DNA of 64,000 bases from Cercis canadensis (GCA_003255065.1 QAOA01001051.1:25540-89539); one strand, 5' to 3'. Counted from the first letter of the stretch, positions 22,278-34,853 are shown. Notes: generated by a model from the sequence alone, not told the origin. Numbers and translations: made by a program.

Positions 22278-24203
22278 GAAAGGAATGGGAAGAGAACGCA
22301 AACATTTTTAATTTTTTGAATTAAATACTTTTTTGTCCTTAAATTATTTCTCACATGTTACTTTAATCATTGATTTATTTTTGTATCACTGTAGTCCACG
22401 AATTATTCTTTCACTTGTCAAATCAATTATTTAAGTGATTATTTTTAGTGGTTAGAGAGAATTGAGATTTGGCGTAAAGAGTGCCTATTCGAAGACTAAA
22501 ATAACATAACAAATAAATTAATAACTAAAGTAATATTTGAGAAATAACTCAAAGATAAAAATATCCCTTTCTCTTGAGCCATTTCTTTCATTTTTGAATA
22601 GGAAATAAAGGCTGGAAAAAAAAAAAAAGATATTTGTATATTATGCCCTCTAGTATATACCAAATGGTTGAGTGGCACTTGGATAAATATGAGCCCAAAA
22701 GTTCGTTAATTAATTTTAAATAGAATTTAAATCCCTTAAAGTGTAATATAGTCTATATACTTTATACAGTAAAATGTAGGAGAATAATCATTAAAAACAT
22801 TTAATGTTAAAATTTAATAAATTACAATTACCTGTAGTGATATATAATTTTTTTAAAACTTAAACCCTAACTTTTTTTTATTAGTGATCATCCAAGTGTA
22901 ATTTAGCCTCTAAAATGTACTTGTCATTTTTAGATATTATTTATTTTATTTTCAATAGAGGATCCTTTAAGCCTGTTCTAGCAGTTTAACATCAATATAA
23001 ACTAATAAAAGTGACCACCGGAACTCACAATTGTGAATTGGCAATTTATTTGTCTAGGATTCCCTCTCCAAATTTTTACCTCTCATCGCATGTGACTCAC
23101 GTGCCCTTTCATTCACTCACTCGATTTTAGCAATCATTAAGACCCATAGTTAGGCGAGGTAACAGTCCTAAGATTTGTTTGCTTTGCCCATTTCTTGTTT
23201 TCTTTTTGAGTGAAAACAAATTATAAAAATTTGAATCCAACCCATATAAAACTAAGCTATGATTTAAATTTTGAGACTTGATCAAAACAAGACTTTTTAA
23301 GGCTCAGTCCAATTTGAACTAGCCTGTTTAATAATCACACAGACCGATTTCATTTTTTTTTTAATTTTTAATTAATTTGTCTATTTTTTTTATTTTGAAA
23401 ATAATATTTAATTCAAAACATAAAATAATACTAATCAAGCCAACTCAATTATTAAACAGGCTTATAATAGCCGAGCTTGGGTAAATTCATGCCTTTTGGA
23501 GCCTGACCCATTTGACATTGCTATGACCAAATAACAATCACAAAAAAAAAAATTCCCACAACCAAGAAATCAGAGCTGTCTGGAATGTGAATGCTAACTG
23601 TGAACATATTATACAAGAGCAAGAAACTTGGGGCCTTCTATCATAAATCCCCGAGCAATCTGATTAATGGTGTGCTAGAGGCCATCGAAACTTTCAAAAG
23701 ATTAAATCATGACCTATCTCTTATATGTTTAGTCACGATCAACAAACATTTCTACTATTATCACCTAAGTTCAGTGGTTCATTAAATGCTAGAATATTGT
23801 GTTCCTGTAGTTTACTGGGTATGCCCTATTTAAATGCTAACCCTGAACAACCGTGCCAGATGAAACATCAACAATAAAGTCATTCTTGAAGAATCATGTG
23901 TGACATACATCTGGTTACTCCAAGACTTATTGCACAGTAAATATGAATCCAATGACATTCTCATATCATATGCAAGAATATGTATTTAATCTGGGAGAAG
24001 ATGTTTCAGAAGAGATGTAAAAGAGAATAGCATAAACTTTTTTTTAGACAAAATATGTTGTGTGTTACAGAACTTTACATATTTGATAATCAAAACGACC
24101 TCATGTAATATACAACACTTGCTGACACTTTGTACCATATAATTACCTCCTCTGCTAATATTTACACAATTTTATACCTTGTCTCAAAATATATTCATAA
24201 GCA
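22278..24203. other. Intergenic between NudC gene and CTC1 relic
   Basis: About 1.9 kb of AT-rich sequence. It would hold the NudC promoter on its left side. A stretch at about 23,250-23,540 has GGCTCAGTCCAATT / GCCTGACCCATTTGAC words at its ends that may be remains of a hAT-like element. The frame at 23,591-23,785 has no recognisable motif. Confidence 0.35.
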
Positions 24204-27200
24204 TTACCTTTTTAAAAGTTCCTGCATCATATTCTTGGCCTCAAACCGTGTGCCGATGCAAGAAACTTATTTGGCCCATATGTTTTGCATGGTATAGGTA
24301 TTCTCCATTTCTATCTGGTACTCTTTCTCCAGCAGTCTAACCACCTCTGCATCCATCACACTAGCAGCCAAATTCTACTCGGATCAGGAAGAAACCTCAT
24401 TTAGCCGATATTTTTACGGTTAGTAAAAAAAGTAAATAAATATCAAAGGAAGCAAGATGGAATAAGAAACTACCAGAAAGGGGGGAAAAGAGATGGTAAT
24501 CAACAAAGCATATGAAATCAACCTAAATCACATTGACGAATATTGCTTCCTTTATAAACAAATTAAGCATTTATGTGTCATTTTGGATGGGACAAATGAA
24601 GTTGGTTAATAATTTCTGCAATATACTAGTCTCAATTTTCTATCGTATTATAATCTCAGCTTATACATTACAATAGAGATCCATAAATATAAGATATGAA
24701 CTCACCCAAACTCTACCAACGCATGCATTGAGGATTATGAACTTGAGGAGGTTTTGATCATAACTACCGAGGGCACCATCAGAAGTAAGAGAAACAAGCT
24801 CTTGGTAAGGAGAATCATAAACTGAACCATAGTTTTTCACAGTAATTCACCTGTAATTCTTCAAAATTTTGCCCAGATGATAAGTGGTGGTGCGGGAAGC
24901 ATTGTCATTAACCACTGACTTTAATGACCAGCCATTGCTTTGAAAAGCCCTCTCATGGAGTTTTTTATGTAGTCTTAACAAGGTTGCCACCCTTTCAGCA
25001 TTAGCCCAACAACAACACAAGGATGACCCATCATCCATATGTAAACATGAAAGAGAAAAAAAAGAAAAAAAAAAAGAGTGAGATCATTTAATGGGAGACA
25101 ATAATCATCAGAGTGGAGTTGCACTAAGCCAAAATATCAGGAATCAGAATACAAACAAACAAACAAGAAATCAGACTATCAGGAATTACAGAGCAATACA
25201 AGCCAAAGTAAAAGCAGATAGGAGATATATAGAAGAAATTAAAATTCATTATGCCAAGTGGGGATACCGGTTACCCAGATAATATTAGATCAAACAATAC
25301 TGTCAGAAGTAAAACCACTTTCTACCTAGTGTAGAAAACATTCCGGACATAGAAAGTGCGAGATATGCTGTGACTTCTCTTTAAAACACTGACTGAACTT
25401 AACACAAATAACTTACCCAACGCATAGCCAGCAAGTGTAATTTCAAAAGGCGGGTCCCATGCATTCATTTTTGATTGAGCATCAAATTTTTTAGTCTTAC
25501 TCTCTAGAACTAAAATGAAGACTGCAATCACCTGTTCACAACAAACAGCAGTAAATCTAACCTTTTTCAAAAGCATTAGGATTTGAAAATAAAATTTAAA
25601 CAACCCACCCTGCAACGAAACCGCATATACTTGTGACTTGGGCACTGATTTAGTTCAGAAATAAAACCTGAAGGGATAGAGTATAAAGATGCATCATATG
25701 AATCTGTAGTAGGCCATATATTGGAAGATTTATCAATATATGGTTTTATCACACACTGTTAGAGTTTATTACAATAAATGACACAGGTATCAACAACAAT
25801 TCGTTTCAGCCCCTGCAGAGCAAAAAATTAGCTAACAAATCAATGTGAAATCTAATAGAGAAAATCAAATAGAAAGCTTGACAGGACATGTTCTTCGTAT
25901 GAATGAACATATGAGAAGTTAAAGAATGAAAATTGAATGCACATGCCAGATTAGCACTTATGATTACAGACAACATCCTCATTATGTAAAATGAAAGAAT
26001 CTCAGTACCATACCTAAAGGTTTACAAGCCAAAACTCGAGACCTTATTGTAGTATATTGTAGCATCATCAATTACTTCAGAAGTTACCTACATTAAGTAA
26101 CAACAAAGTCCAGTCCAAAAGCAACAGAAGGCTTGTACTCTAGTTGTCTCCGAAGTGCAACTAAATGAATTGAATTATGCCAGATACTTTCAATTCTTAG
26201 TAAATCTGAAGCTAAACTTTATCACAAACTTTTATTTAAGTCCATAATCACCAAAAATAATCTGTTTTGGGGTAAATAGTCCACAACTTCCAATATTATT
26301 TTTCATTGACATTGCATTGAAACAAGTATCAGAGACCAATTATCTCATTTCTCCTTGAAACTTATCCACTCCTAACTCCTCAATAAGCTTTTAAACCAAA
26401 GAAAATATGTAGAAAGAAACTCCATGAGAGAATCATCAAATACTAGTTAGGCAAATTACCAAGTTACAGAATAAAGGATAGGGATAGTTGTTTCAATACC
26501 AAAACCACAGCTCAAAGGCTTTAAATAGTACTTCACTTGTACGTTTTTAAATATTTTCCATTTTACAAGGTCAATATAACTACTTGCAAAAAATAAATTA
26601 ATAAATAAAAATGAAAATATAGCACCTGCACCAACATAGAATACAATTACATTTTAATATTATTGAGTACAAGCAAAACAATCAAGTCTCTCGCTGGGAG
26701 TGCATACCTTACATCAAGAATACGATGAAATGTTGCATTTATGCCAGGACCGAAACCAATAGGGAAAGCACGCTTACTTACAGAACCAAAAATGCTTACC
26801 TAACAATAAAATAAGAAGAATAACTTGGTCAAATTAACATAGAAGATATATACGTATAAATTAGTCAAGATGGAATTGAAATTACAATATGATGATCCAC
26901 CAAAACATGAATGCAGAAACTGCTTGTAGCTCCCTCAGAACCTTTCAACTGGAAAGTGTCAAGACTTGCACAGTTTGAACATGAATTACTGAACTAGAAC
27001 CAACATCATGAATGTCAACTATATTGCCCTGGGGAGAAATCAAATTTCCTTCAGGTAACAAGCAGTTTGAACTGAGAGATTGAGAAGACACAGAAGGCCC
27101 AGTTTTTGCAGTCACAGTTCTCAAAGAAAAGTTAGAATCATCATCCAGTAAGGCAGATGGCTGGGTTTGAACATTTTCTGATTGCTTAATATCATCTTCC

Positions 27201-27525
27201 AAGAGAGCTGTTATACTGGATGGAAGATAAAGACAAACATCTGAACAGACACCTGAAGAATCGACATTGGACCTCAAGAAAAGTTGTTTAATTTGATCTT
27301 TGGAAAAAAACTCCCTTAATGCAAGCAGACAAATTATCTTGCGCAGATGTACATGATGATTTATAGTGAAGAACCTCATCAGAAGCGTATGAAAGACTCC
27401 AGAACTGTTTCACAGAATCAACAAGAACTTTAAAACTTCCACGACAATCAGAATCTTTGAACGTGCAGAATCAATCTTTTCTATGATGTTAATTTTATGA
27501 CGTAATAACCACCAATCTGCAACAA
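24204..27525 (-). pseudogene. CTC1: CTC1 relic, exons 10-15 (C-terminal part)
   Basis: Exon limits: 27,525-26,886, 26,799-26,708, 25,812-25,609, 25,531-25,417, about 25,031-24,706, and 24,374-24,204. Conserved pieces include LLQIGGYYV, SLSYASDEVLHYKSS, SNCLLPEGNLISPQGNIV, CIHVLVDHHI, IGFGPGINATFHRIL, MRFRCR, VIAVFILVLESK, DDGSSLCCCWANAERVATLL and NLLKFIILNACVG. Exon 10 changes frame at least three times, once at a T homopolymer near 27,310. Exon 12 has a TGA and a frameshift, exon 14 a TGA where CGA is expected, and exon 15 a TAA eight residues after MQNIW begins. The acceptor AG of exon 14 appears lost. The small exons 11 and 13 are intact. Confidence 0.84.
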
Positions 27526-27996
27526 CTGGAATGAAAGTGGAAATGAATTAATACTCAGTTCACATGGCTAATGACAGCACAATATGGAATTATTTCATGA
27601 CTACTGCACTAACAAAGCAAGTAAAAGGAGTAATATGAAATACCTGATACTTCAAAAAACTCTCAGATAAGAACTCAAGCAAAATCTTCCTTGCAGTTGG
27701 TTTGGAATTAACATCAGTACGTACAAGTGATGTACGATGCAAAATAGCAGAACTAACTGCATTCTCAGTTTTAACACTTCCAAATGTGGCCAGACAAGAT
27801 ATCTCATCAGAAGAACACAAATCGATACATTTCTGGCTCTCCATTGATTTACCGAAAGAATTAGAACAACATATAGAATTGTCAAACTTATCCATTGACA
27901 TTAAACTTGTTGATTCCTTAACAAGTTTTATCCTCTTATTGGACGCTTGCTCCTTGTTATTACCATTGATACAATATTCTGAAATTTCCTTTGTCT

Positions 27997-28001
27997 GACT
28001 C
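27997..28001. other. Target-site duplication of gypsy element (left), GACTC
   Basis: GACTC here and AACTC at 33,502-33,506 flank the gypsy element. The four shared bases and continuity of the CTC1 exon across them support a 5-bp duplication with one later substitution. Confidence 0.8.
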
Positions 28002-28382
28002 TGATAGAGTCCAAGGTTTAGGAGATGGGCCAATGCTTAATCAGCAAGCTGCAAAGCCCAAAATATGGAGGGTTTACAATAGGAGAAAGAAGAGGGGGGC
28101 AGAGGGGGAGTCTGTTAGAGATATTTAGGATGAGCTGGCAGTTGGTTAGAGAAAAGGAGGGAATACTCACGTGATTCAAGTAGTTTTAAGGGAGGGAAGG
28201 TTGTTTGAGAGAGAAGGGTGATTTACTATTAGATTTTGGACAGAGAATTCCTTCTCTGAGGAGCCATAGGCTCTAGGCCATTGTAGATGATCCTTTTGAA
28301 TTGAATAATACTTTTGAGTATTCCATTCCATTCTCTGGATTTCTATCTTTGGATTTATTGATTATTTTCTGGTATCCTAACA
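28002..28382 (+). repeat. 5' LTR of gypsy element
   Basis: It starts TGATAGAGTCC and ends GGTATCCTAACA. Then AATTGGTCCGACCTGCC follows, a degenerate primer-binding site two bases after the LTR. Confidence 0.92.
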
Positions 28383-28452
28383 AATTGGTCCGACCTGCCA
28401 GATCCTTCATTGAGTGAGAGATAAATCAATTACTAAGAGATAGGGAAAATTC

Positions 28453-29540
28453 ATGCTACCCAAAATGTCAGACAGAGTGGATGTTTTAGAGGCTAAAATG
28501 GCATCACTAAAGGTTGGTATGGGTGACATGCAGGCTTCGTTCAAGTCTGCTTTGCTAGATCTGCAGTACTCCTTGCTGCACAAAGTGGGTAAAATGTTAA
28601 CTGGAGGTTCATCTACCTCAAGGGAGAAATCCAAGCTGCCTCCACATCAACACAGGATGGGAGAAACGCAGGAGGAGCCCTTAGAGGAATACAGGATGTC
28701 AATGCGAAAGGTGGAGTTACCCATGTTTAATGGCACTGATCTTGTAGGGTAGATAACAAGAGCAAAAATTTATTTTGAAGTGCAGAACACCTCTGAAGAG
28801 GTTAAACTCAAGTTAGCCAGGCTCAATATGGAAGGGGTAACAATACACTGGTTTAACCCCCTTCATGAAATGGAGAATCATCTGACTTGGGATAAGTTGA
28901 ACAGAGCACTAATTGCTCGTTATGAGGGCCGAAAATTTGAAAATCCCTTTGAGGAACTCTCTGCCTTGAAGTTTGAACTGATTTCATCCTAAGTAAGTAG
29001 GTTACCTGAAAAGCAGTACATCGGATATTTCATGAGTGGCTTACAGCCCATTCTTCGGTGACGGGTACAAAAGTTAAACCCCACATCCTGTATGCAGTTA
29101 ATGAAAATGGCCAGAGACATTGAAGAAGAGTTGGCCGGAGAAGAAGACTTTGGAGAGAAGCAGTTAGGAGGACGTTTTTTGGGTCAAAATAGTCGAGAAA
29201 CAGGTCTGAAGGGTGGATCGCGACCTTACCCGATTCAAAGAGAGCTGGGCTTTTCCAACTCGATGGGCCAGGTTACTAATTTTGATGAGTAGAGTTTGGG
29301 TTGCAACCGTCAACAAACTGGGTCACTTTTTTCGAGTCAAACACCAAATAAGTTTCCTTCCCCGTCTGTGTCTATGCCGACTCGACGCAGTGATGGAGAT
29401 CGTAGAGGATTCCCATAAAAGGCGAAGGGGCTTCGCCATATATCATATCCCGAGCTAATGGAGCAGAAAACCAAGGGTTTATGCTTCTGCTGTGGAGAGA
29501 AGTACCACCCATTGCATCAATGTACAGAAAAACAACTTCG
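28453..29540 (+). pseudogene. gypsy gag relic with CCHC zinc knuckle
   Basis: A start at about 28,465 (MSDRVDVLEAKM) leads into a helical capsid-type region with LARLNMEGVTIHWF and YIGYFMSGLQP. A zinc knuckle CFCCGEKYHPLHQC lies at about 29,482-29,525. In-frame stops lie after FNGTDLVG (TAG, where W is usual), before VSRLPEKQ (TAA) and after LQPILR (TGA). The zinc-knuckle frame differs from the following protease frame. Confidence 0.8.
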
Positions 29541-30224
29541 TCTATTGGTATTGGTGAAAATGAGACCCTAAATTCAGACAGTGAAATAATAGTGATAGAA
29601 GTTGGGGATTCAGAGGAGGAAGAAGAACTCGAATGCAAGGCCATAGGGATATTCAGCATGTCTGAGGATGACAAAACAAGTAATAAAACTATGACACTAG
29701 ATGGCGTGCTACAAGGTGTGGCTGTTGTAGTGTTAATAGATAGTGGAGCAACTCATAATTTCATCTCCACCAACTTAACACAAGCTTTAAGGATGAAGGT
29801 GCATTCCACTGAGAGGTTGGGAATTAGACTTGGCGATGGACATAGAGTAATTGCCCAAGGAAAATGTACTGGATTGGTAATTCGGTTTGGGGATATAGAC
29901 TTGCAGATTGATGCTTATGTCTTGGAGTTAGGAGGAATGGATATTATTTTGGGTGTAGCTTGGTTGAAGACATTAGGGAAGGTTTTGATGGATTGGCAAG
30001 ACATGACCATGGAATTTCAACAAAGGGGGAGAAAGGTGATTTTGCAAGGGAATTCTGGAAATGTCATGTCATCCAAACGCATGCAACCAGGTTTTCGAAA
30101 TCTAGCCCCATTACACAATTTTTTGGATGCAATTTCTTTCAAAGTAGGTGGTATACGATGGTCTAATACTTTGATTGCATTAGAAGCTGTGGCACAAAAT
30201 GAATTAACAGAACAACAGCAATAA
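29540..30224 (+). pseudogene. gypsy aspartic protease domain
   Basis: An open frame of about 225 codons carries the active-site motif VLIDSGATHNFIS near 29,735 and the second conserved segment GMDIILGVAWL near 29,937, as expected for retroviral-type aspartic proteases of plant gypsy elements. The catalytic DSG is intact. The frame ends at TAA 30,222-30,224, upstream of RT. Confidence 0.82.
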
Positions 30225-30284
30225 GATATGTCATGTTTGATGAACAAATATGTAGTTGTTTTTCTTGAAATAAAAGGGCTTCCT

Positions 30285-30436
30285 CCTAAGAGAAATTGTG
30301 TGCACTCTATTGTACTTCAGGAAGGGCAGGGGCCAATCAATGTGCAACCTTATCAATATCCCTAAGAGAAATTGTGTGCACTCTATTGTACTTCAGGAAG
30401 GGTAGGGGCCAATCAATGTGCGACCTTATCGATATC
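30285..30436 (+). repeat. 76-bp tandem duplication between protease and RT
   Basis: Two copies (30,285-30,360 and 30,361-30,436) start CCTAAGAGAAATTGTGTGC and differ by about four bases. Since 76 is not a multiple of three, the duplication shifts the pol frame. No N is nearby. Confidence 0.88.
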
Positions 30437-31706
30437 CTCAACACCATAAAGAAGAAATTGAAAGGCAGGTGACCGAAATGCTCCATACATGTATTATTCA
30501 ACCTAGCTCTAGCCCTTTCTCTAGTCTTGTACTTCTGGTTAAGAAGAAAGATGATACGTGGAGACTATGTGTACACTATAAAGCTTTGAATAGGGTAACT
30601 ATCCCTGACAAATACGCAATATTTGTTATGGATGAGCTCTATGGGGCCTGTTTTTTCTCAAAACTTGGTTTAAAATCAGGGTTTCACCAAATACGGGTTA
30701 ATGATGCTGATATTTCGAAGATTGCATTCTGTACTCATAATGGACGTTATGAGTTTTTAGTAATGTCATTTGGACTCACTAATGCCCCGGCAACTTTTCA
30801 AGCAGCTATGAATAAATTGTTTAGGCCATTTCTAAGAAAATTTATGCTGGTGTTTTTTTATGACATTTTGATTTATAGCTCGGATTGGTCAATACATTTA
30901 AAGCATCTTGAAATTGTTCTTGAGGTTTTGTCCAAGCATCAATTTGTAGTAAACAGAAAAAAAATGCAGTTTTGGGAGGGAAGTTGTGGAGTATCTTGGG
31001 CATATTATTTCGGGTAAAGGAGTTGCAGCTGACCGCACCAAGATACAAGCTATAATAGATTGGCCAGTACCAAAAACTGTTAAAGGAGTAAGGGGGTTCT
31101 TAGGTTTGATTGGCTATTATCGAAAATTTGTGGTAGGATATTGGCAAATTGCAAAACCTCTCACTAAACTTACCAAAAAGGATAATTTCCAATGGGACCA
31201 GCAACATTGAAGGCTTTTATGGAACTTAAGGAGATTATGGCTACTTCTCCTATTTTGGCCCTTCCAAGTTTTACAAGACCTTTTGAAATAAAATGTGATG
31301 CTTCGGGTACGGGGATTGGAGCAGCTCTAATGCAAAACTGCAAACCGATTGCATACTTTAGCAAGTCATTCTCAAGCAGTCATGTGTCTAAATTAGCCTA
31401 TGAAAAGAACTCATGGCCTTGGTCCTTGCAGTACAACATTGGAGACACTACCTTTTAGGAAGAGCCTTCATAATTTATACTGACCAGAGGAGTTTGAAAC
31501 ATTTGTTGCAGCAGAAAATAACCACCACAAATCAACAGTCGTGGATGGCAAAGTTGTTAGGTTATCATTTTCAAGTAGTGCATAAACCGGGCCTGGATAA
31601 TAAAGCCGTTGATGCATTGTCATGCCTACATGAAGCTACAGAGTTTCAAGTTATCATCTCCTATTTGGTTTGGTTAGAAAGAGATCTTATTGCTAATGAA
31701 GTCTAG
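30418..31706 (+). pseudogene. gypsy reverse transcriptase and RNase H relic
   Basis: RT motifs: [73 protein letters not shown]. The catalytic box reads FFYDILIYS; the first of the two Asp residues of the usual FFDDILIYS is Tyr (codon 30,859-30,861). Frameshifts follow near 31,000 and 31,200. RNase H begins with FEIKCDASGTGIGAAL at about 31,284 and continues after another frameshift to TDQRSLKHLL and VDALS at about 31,605. The enzyme would be inactive. Confidence 0.88.
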
Positions 31707-31914
31707 CATGATCCATAACTTAAACAGGTAATCTCTTACTTGCAAAAAGACCCTACTTCTCAATAGGGTTTTAATTACTAGCAGGGGGTACTACTTTATA
31801 AAAACTGTTTAGTCATACCGGACATTTCACCTCACATTCAGCTTCTATTAAAAGAGTTTCATTCTTCTCCCACGGGTGGCCATTCTGGCTATCTACGAAC
31901 TTACAGAAGGATTG

Positions 31915-32516
31915 CTGGCAATTTGTATTGGTTTGGGATGAAAAGATGCATTCAAGAATTTGTCAAGTCTTGTGATATATGTCAAAGACAAAAATATGCT
32001 GCAACATCCCCAACTGGGTTACTCCAGCCATTAGAGGTTCCAAATCAAATTTGGGAGGATATTTCTATGGATTTCATAACGGGTCTTCCAAAGTCTAAAG
32101 GCCATGAAGCTATCCTGGTAGTGGTTGATAGACTATCAAAGTATGGCCATTTTATTCTGTTAAAGCATCCTTATATAGCCAAGATTGTGGCTGAACTCTT
32201 CGTTAAGGAAATTGTCAGGCTCCATGGGATTCCACAATCAATAATCAGTGACCATGACCCTTTGTTTCTAAGTAATTTCTAGAGGGAACTTTTTCGCATG
32301 CAAGGCACAGTGCTGAAGATAAGTTCTTCTTACCATCCGAAAACAAATTGTCAAACTAAAGTGTTAAACAAATGCTTAGAGACATATTTACGTTGCTTTG
32401 CATCAGAGCAACCTAAACACTGGGTGTCTTGGGCAGAATTATGGTATAATACCTCCTTCCATGCTTCTACAGGTTCTATGCCTTTCGAGATTGTCTATGG
32501 CAAAAAGCTCCTACTC
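31915..32516 (+). pseudogene. gypsy integrase relic
   Basis: The zinc-binding end CDICQRQK, the first catalytic Asp (ISMDFITGLP), the second (IISDHDPLF) and the following YHPKTN block are visible. The expected Glu of GQTEVVNR is Lys here (QTKVLNK, about 32,358), so the DDE triad is broken. A TAG interrupts the frame at 32,280. Confidence 0.85.
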
Positions 32517-33056
32517 TAATGAAATACTTACGGAGTGAGACAAAAGTAGAGGCAGTGGCTACAAAACTAAGTGACAGAGATGAAGCATTAACCCAACTCA
32601 AGCACTATTTGAACAAGGCAAAAGATCAAATGAAACGGTTTGCTGATAGACACAGAACTATGCAATCTTATCAAGTGGGTGAATGGGTTTTCTTAAAGTT
32701 ACATCCTCATAGATAGAAAACTGTCCATCGGAGAATCAATCAAAAGCTAGCTGCTAGATATTATGGTCCCTATCAGATCTTGGAGAAATATGGTACAGTA
32801 GCTTACAAGTTGAAGTTGCCCCCACATTCAAAGTTCCATCTAGTTTTTCGCGTATCCTAATTAAAAAAGGCAATTGGGAATTATTTTGTTGATCCTAAGT
32901 TACCTAACGGATTCGAAGTTGAATTGGATGACAATGTGGAACCTGAAGAAATTGTGGCATGTAGGGACATCATAAAAGTGGGAACTTCTATCAGGCAATG
33001 GCTTGTTAAGTGGAAACATTGCTCCTCGGATGACATTACATGGGAGGATGCATAGT
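32517..33056 (+). pseudogene. gypsy integrase C-terminus and chromodomain-like tail
   Basis: Segments GEWVFLKLHPHR, then after a TAG a YYGPYQIL motif, and finally RQWLVKWKHC...DDITWED before the TAG at 33,054. The last is the usual core of the chromodomain at the end of chromovirus integrase, which binds chromatin marks and guides insertion. Confidence 0.8.
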
Positions 33057-33120
33057 TGTTATAAAGCAAGTTTCCAACTTTCAGCCTTGAGGACAAGGCT
33101 ATGCTTTCACAGGGTGGCAA

Positions 33121-33501
33121 TGATAGAGTCCAAGGTTCAGGAGATGGGCCAATGCTTAATCAGCAAGCTGCAAAGCCCAAAATATGGAGGGTTTACACTA
33201 GGAGAAAGAAAAGTGGGGCAGAGGGGGAGTCTGTTAAAGATATTTAGGATGAGCAGGCAATTGGTTAGAGAAAAGGAGGGAATACTCACGTGATTCTAGT
33301 AGTTTTAAGGGAGGGAAGGTTGTTTGAGAGAGAAGGGTGATCTACTGTTAGATTTTGGACAAAGAATTCCTTCTCTAAGGAGCCATAGGCTCTGGACCAT
33401 TGTAGATGATCCTTTTGAATTGAATAATACTTTTGAGTATTCCATTCCATTCTCTGGATTTCTATCTTTGGATTTATTGATTATTTTATGGTATCCTAAC
33501 A
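33121..33501 (+). repeat. 3' LTR of gypsy element
   Basis: This 381-bp partner of 28,002-28,382 ends CTAACA and is followed by the AACTC target duplication and then CTC1 exon 9. Confidence 0.92.
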
Positions 33502-34275
33502 AACTCCTTGAAACATTAGATGGCTGCAAAGTTCCACCTTGTCCAGGCAGGAATAAAACCCAAGGCAAAAGTGTGGCTTCAACAAAAGTACTTGATATCA
33601 TGGGATTGTTGGAAAACTACAAGAATTAGATATAAGGGCATAAGCAGTGATTAAAGCAATGCCAAATAGCAACCACAAAACCTTTTACCATAAATTATTG
33701 GATTGTAGCGAGACAGGATGAAAGGTGTCTGGCATAGGAGGAGTCTATCTATTTAAACATATCTTAAAAAGATAGAAATCTGATCACAGATTTGCAGAGA
33801 TCACCATCAGATTTATGCAACCAGAAAACAATAAGGGAATGAAAAACTTCACTTATTCTCTGAAAAAGCAGAAAATCGAAGATCTTGAACAGACTGCACT
33901 CTTAACTTACTCATTTAATGACTTTTGACTAAACTGTTGGGCAATATTTTAATATATGTAATCTGGACTTCAGAATTATCATAACAAAGATTATTTGACT
34001 GATCTAATATCACAATAATTAATGCATTGTGGACTTCCTAGCAGCAATATTAGAAAATAAAGAAATTGAATCTTCCAGAAATATCTATCGGATGGGATTG
34101 AATCAATCAATCAATTAGAGTAAAAAAATCTAGAATTTATGGGACTTCCACTTTGAAATTTCAGTTACAATCACATCAAAAGTTTAGTCAAGTAAACATG
34201 CATTAAGCCAAAACTTATGTAAGATAGGAAAAGGTCCATTAGGTCTAGCATACAACCTTTTCAAAGAATATGAGT

Positions 34276-34436
34276 AATGCTAGGTAGACAAACTTTTTTT
34301 GAAAAACTGAGGGGTATTTATGACCACCTTTGGATGAAACAAAGTGGTCAAGACCACATATTCATCCAATGGTGATTATAAATATACCTCAATCTGACAA
34401 GAAGTTTGTCAAGAAAAGGTCTAGCTATCTAACATT
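34276..34436. mobile_element. 161-bp MITE with long imperfect inverted repeats, in CTC1 intron
   Basis: The left end AATGCTAGGTAG pairs with the inverse of CTATCTAACATT at the right end. Inner arms GAGGGGTATTTATGACCACC and the inverse of GGTGATTATAAATATACCTC also pair, so nearly the whole unit folds into a hairpin. The sequence looks like a common short plant MITE family. It lies between CTC1 exon 9 and the outer copia element. Confidence 0.75.
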
Positions 34437-34634
34437 TTCCAAAGAATATTTAGGGTAACATTCTGAAAAATATCCATACACACACAAATAGGTATAACTT
34501 AGTACTAATCTTGGAACTTAGTAACTAAACTTATAACCTTTTCATCCCCATCTTCATGGGTTTTCTTATGCAACTGCTTGAGTAAAAATTATTTGTTTCA
34601 TGGCATGTAATAGCAACTATTTACAAAATATATA

Positions 34635-34853
34635 TGTTGGAATTCCCGGTTATTAAGGGATAGCTAATTGTATGTAATCAGCTGTAGTTAATTGTATTTA
34701 TTAGGATAGCTGACTACATATATTTAATATAAATAGAATCCATTAGATTAAGCTATTGCTTATAGTTAGGAATTGATTACTGTCATCAATTCCTATATAT
34801 ATAAAGTCCTGTTGTCAATAGCAGTAAGAGAGAAATTATTCTCAATTTTTACA
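34635..34853 (+). repeat. 5' LTR of outer copia
   Basis: Starts TGTTGGAATTCCC and ends TTTTTACA, directly followed by the initiator tRNA-Met PBS TGGTATCAGAGC (34,854-34,865). Confidence 0.92.

Larger units (their letters stand above)
28002..33501 (+). mobile_element. Ty3/gypsy retrotransposon (chromovirus type), inserted in CTC1 exon
   Basis: Complete but defective element: LTR, degenerate PBS, gag, protease, RT-RNase H, integrase, chromodomain, LTR. Both LTRs are 381 bp, TG...CA, with about 15 differences by eye (about 4 percent). All domains contain stops or frameshifts. RT and integrase have lost catalytic residues, and a 76-bp tandem duplication (30,285-30,436) shifts the frame before RT. 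The chromodomain-like end of pol places it among plant chromoviruses; I cannot fix the lineage further. Confidence 0.93.
27644..33616 (-). pseudogene. CTC1: CTC1 relic exon 9, interrupted by a gypsy element
   Basis: The exon begins at 33,616 after the acceptor TTCTTGTAG, reads FSNNPMISSTFVEA and LPWVLFLPGQGG, and reaches 33,502. It resumes at 28,001 with QTKEISEYCINGNN and runs to KILLEFLSESFLKYQ, ending at 27,644 before a GTATTT donor. Without the element and one copy of its target duplication the frame is continuous across the junction (NVSRS then QTKEIS), so the insertion hit coding sequence, not an intron. The rest of this exon is open. Confidence 0.86.
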
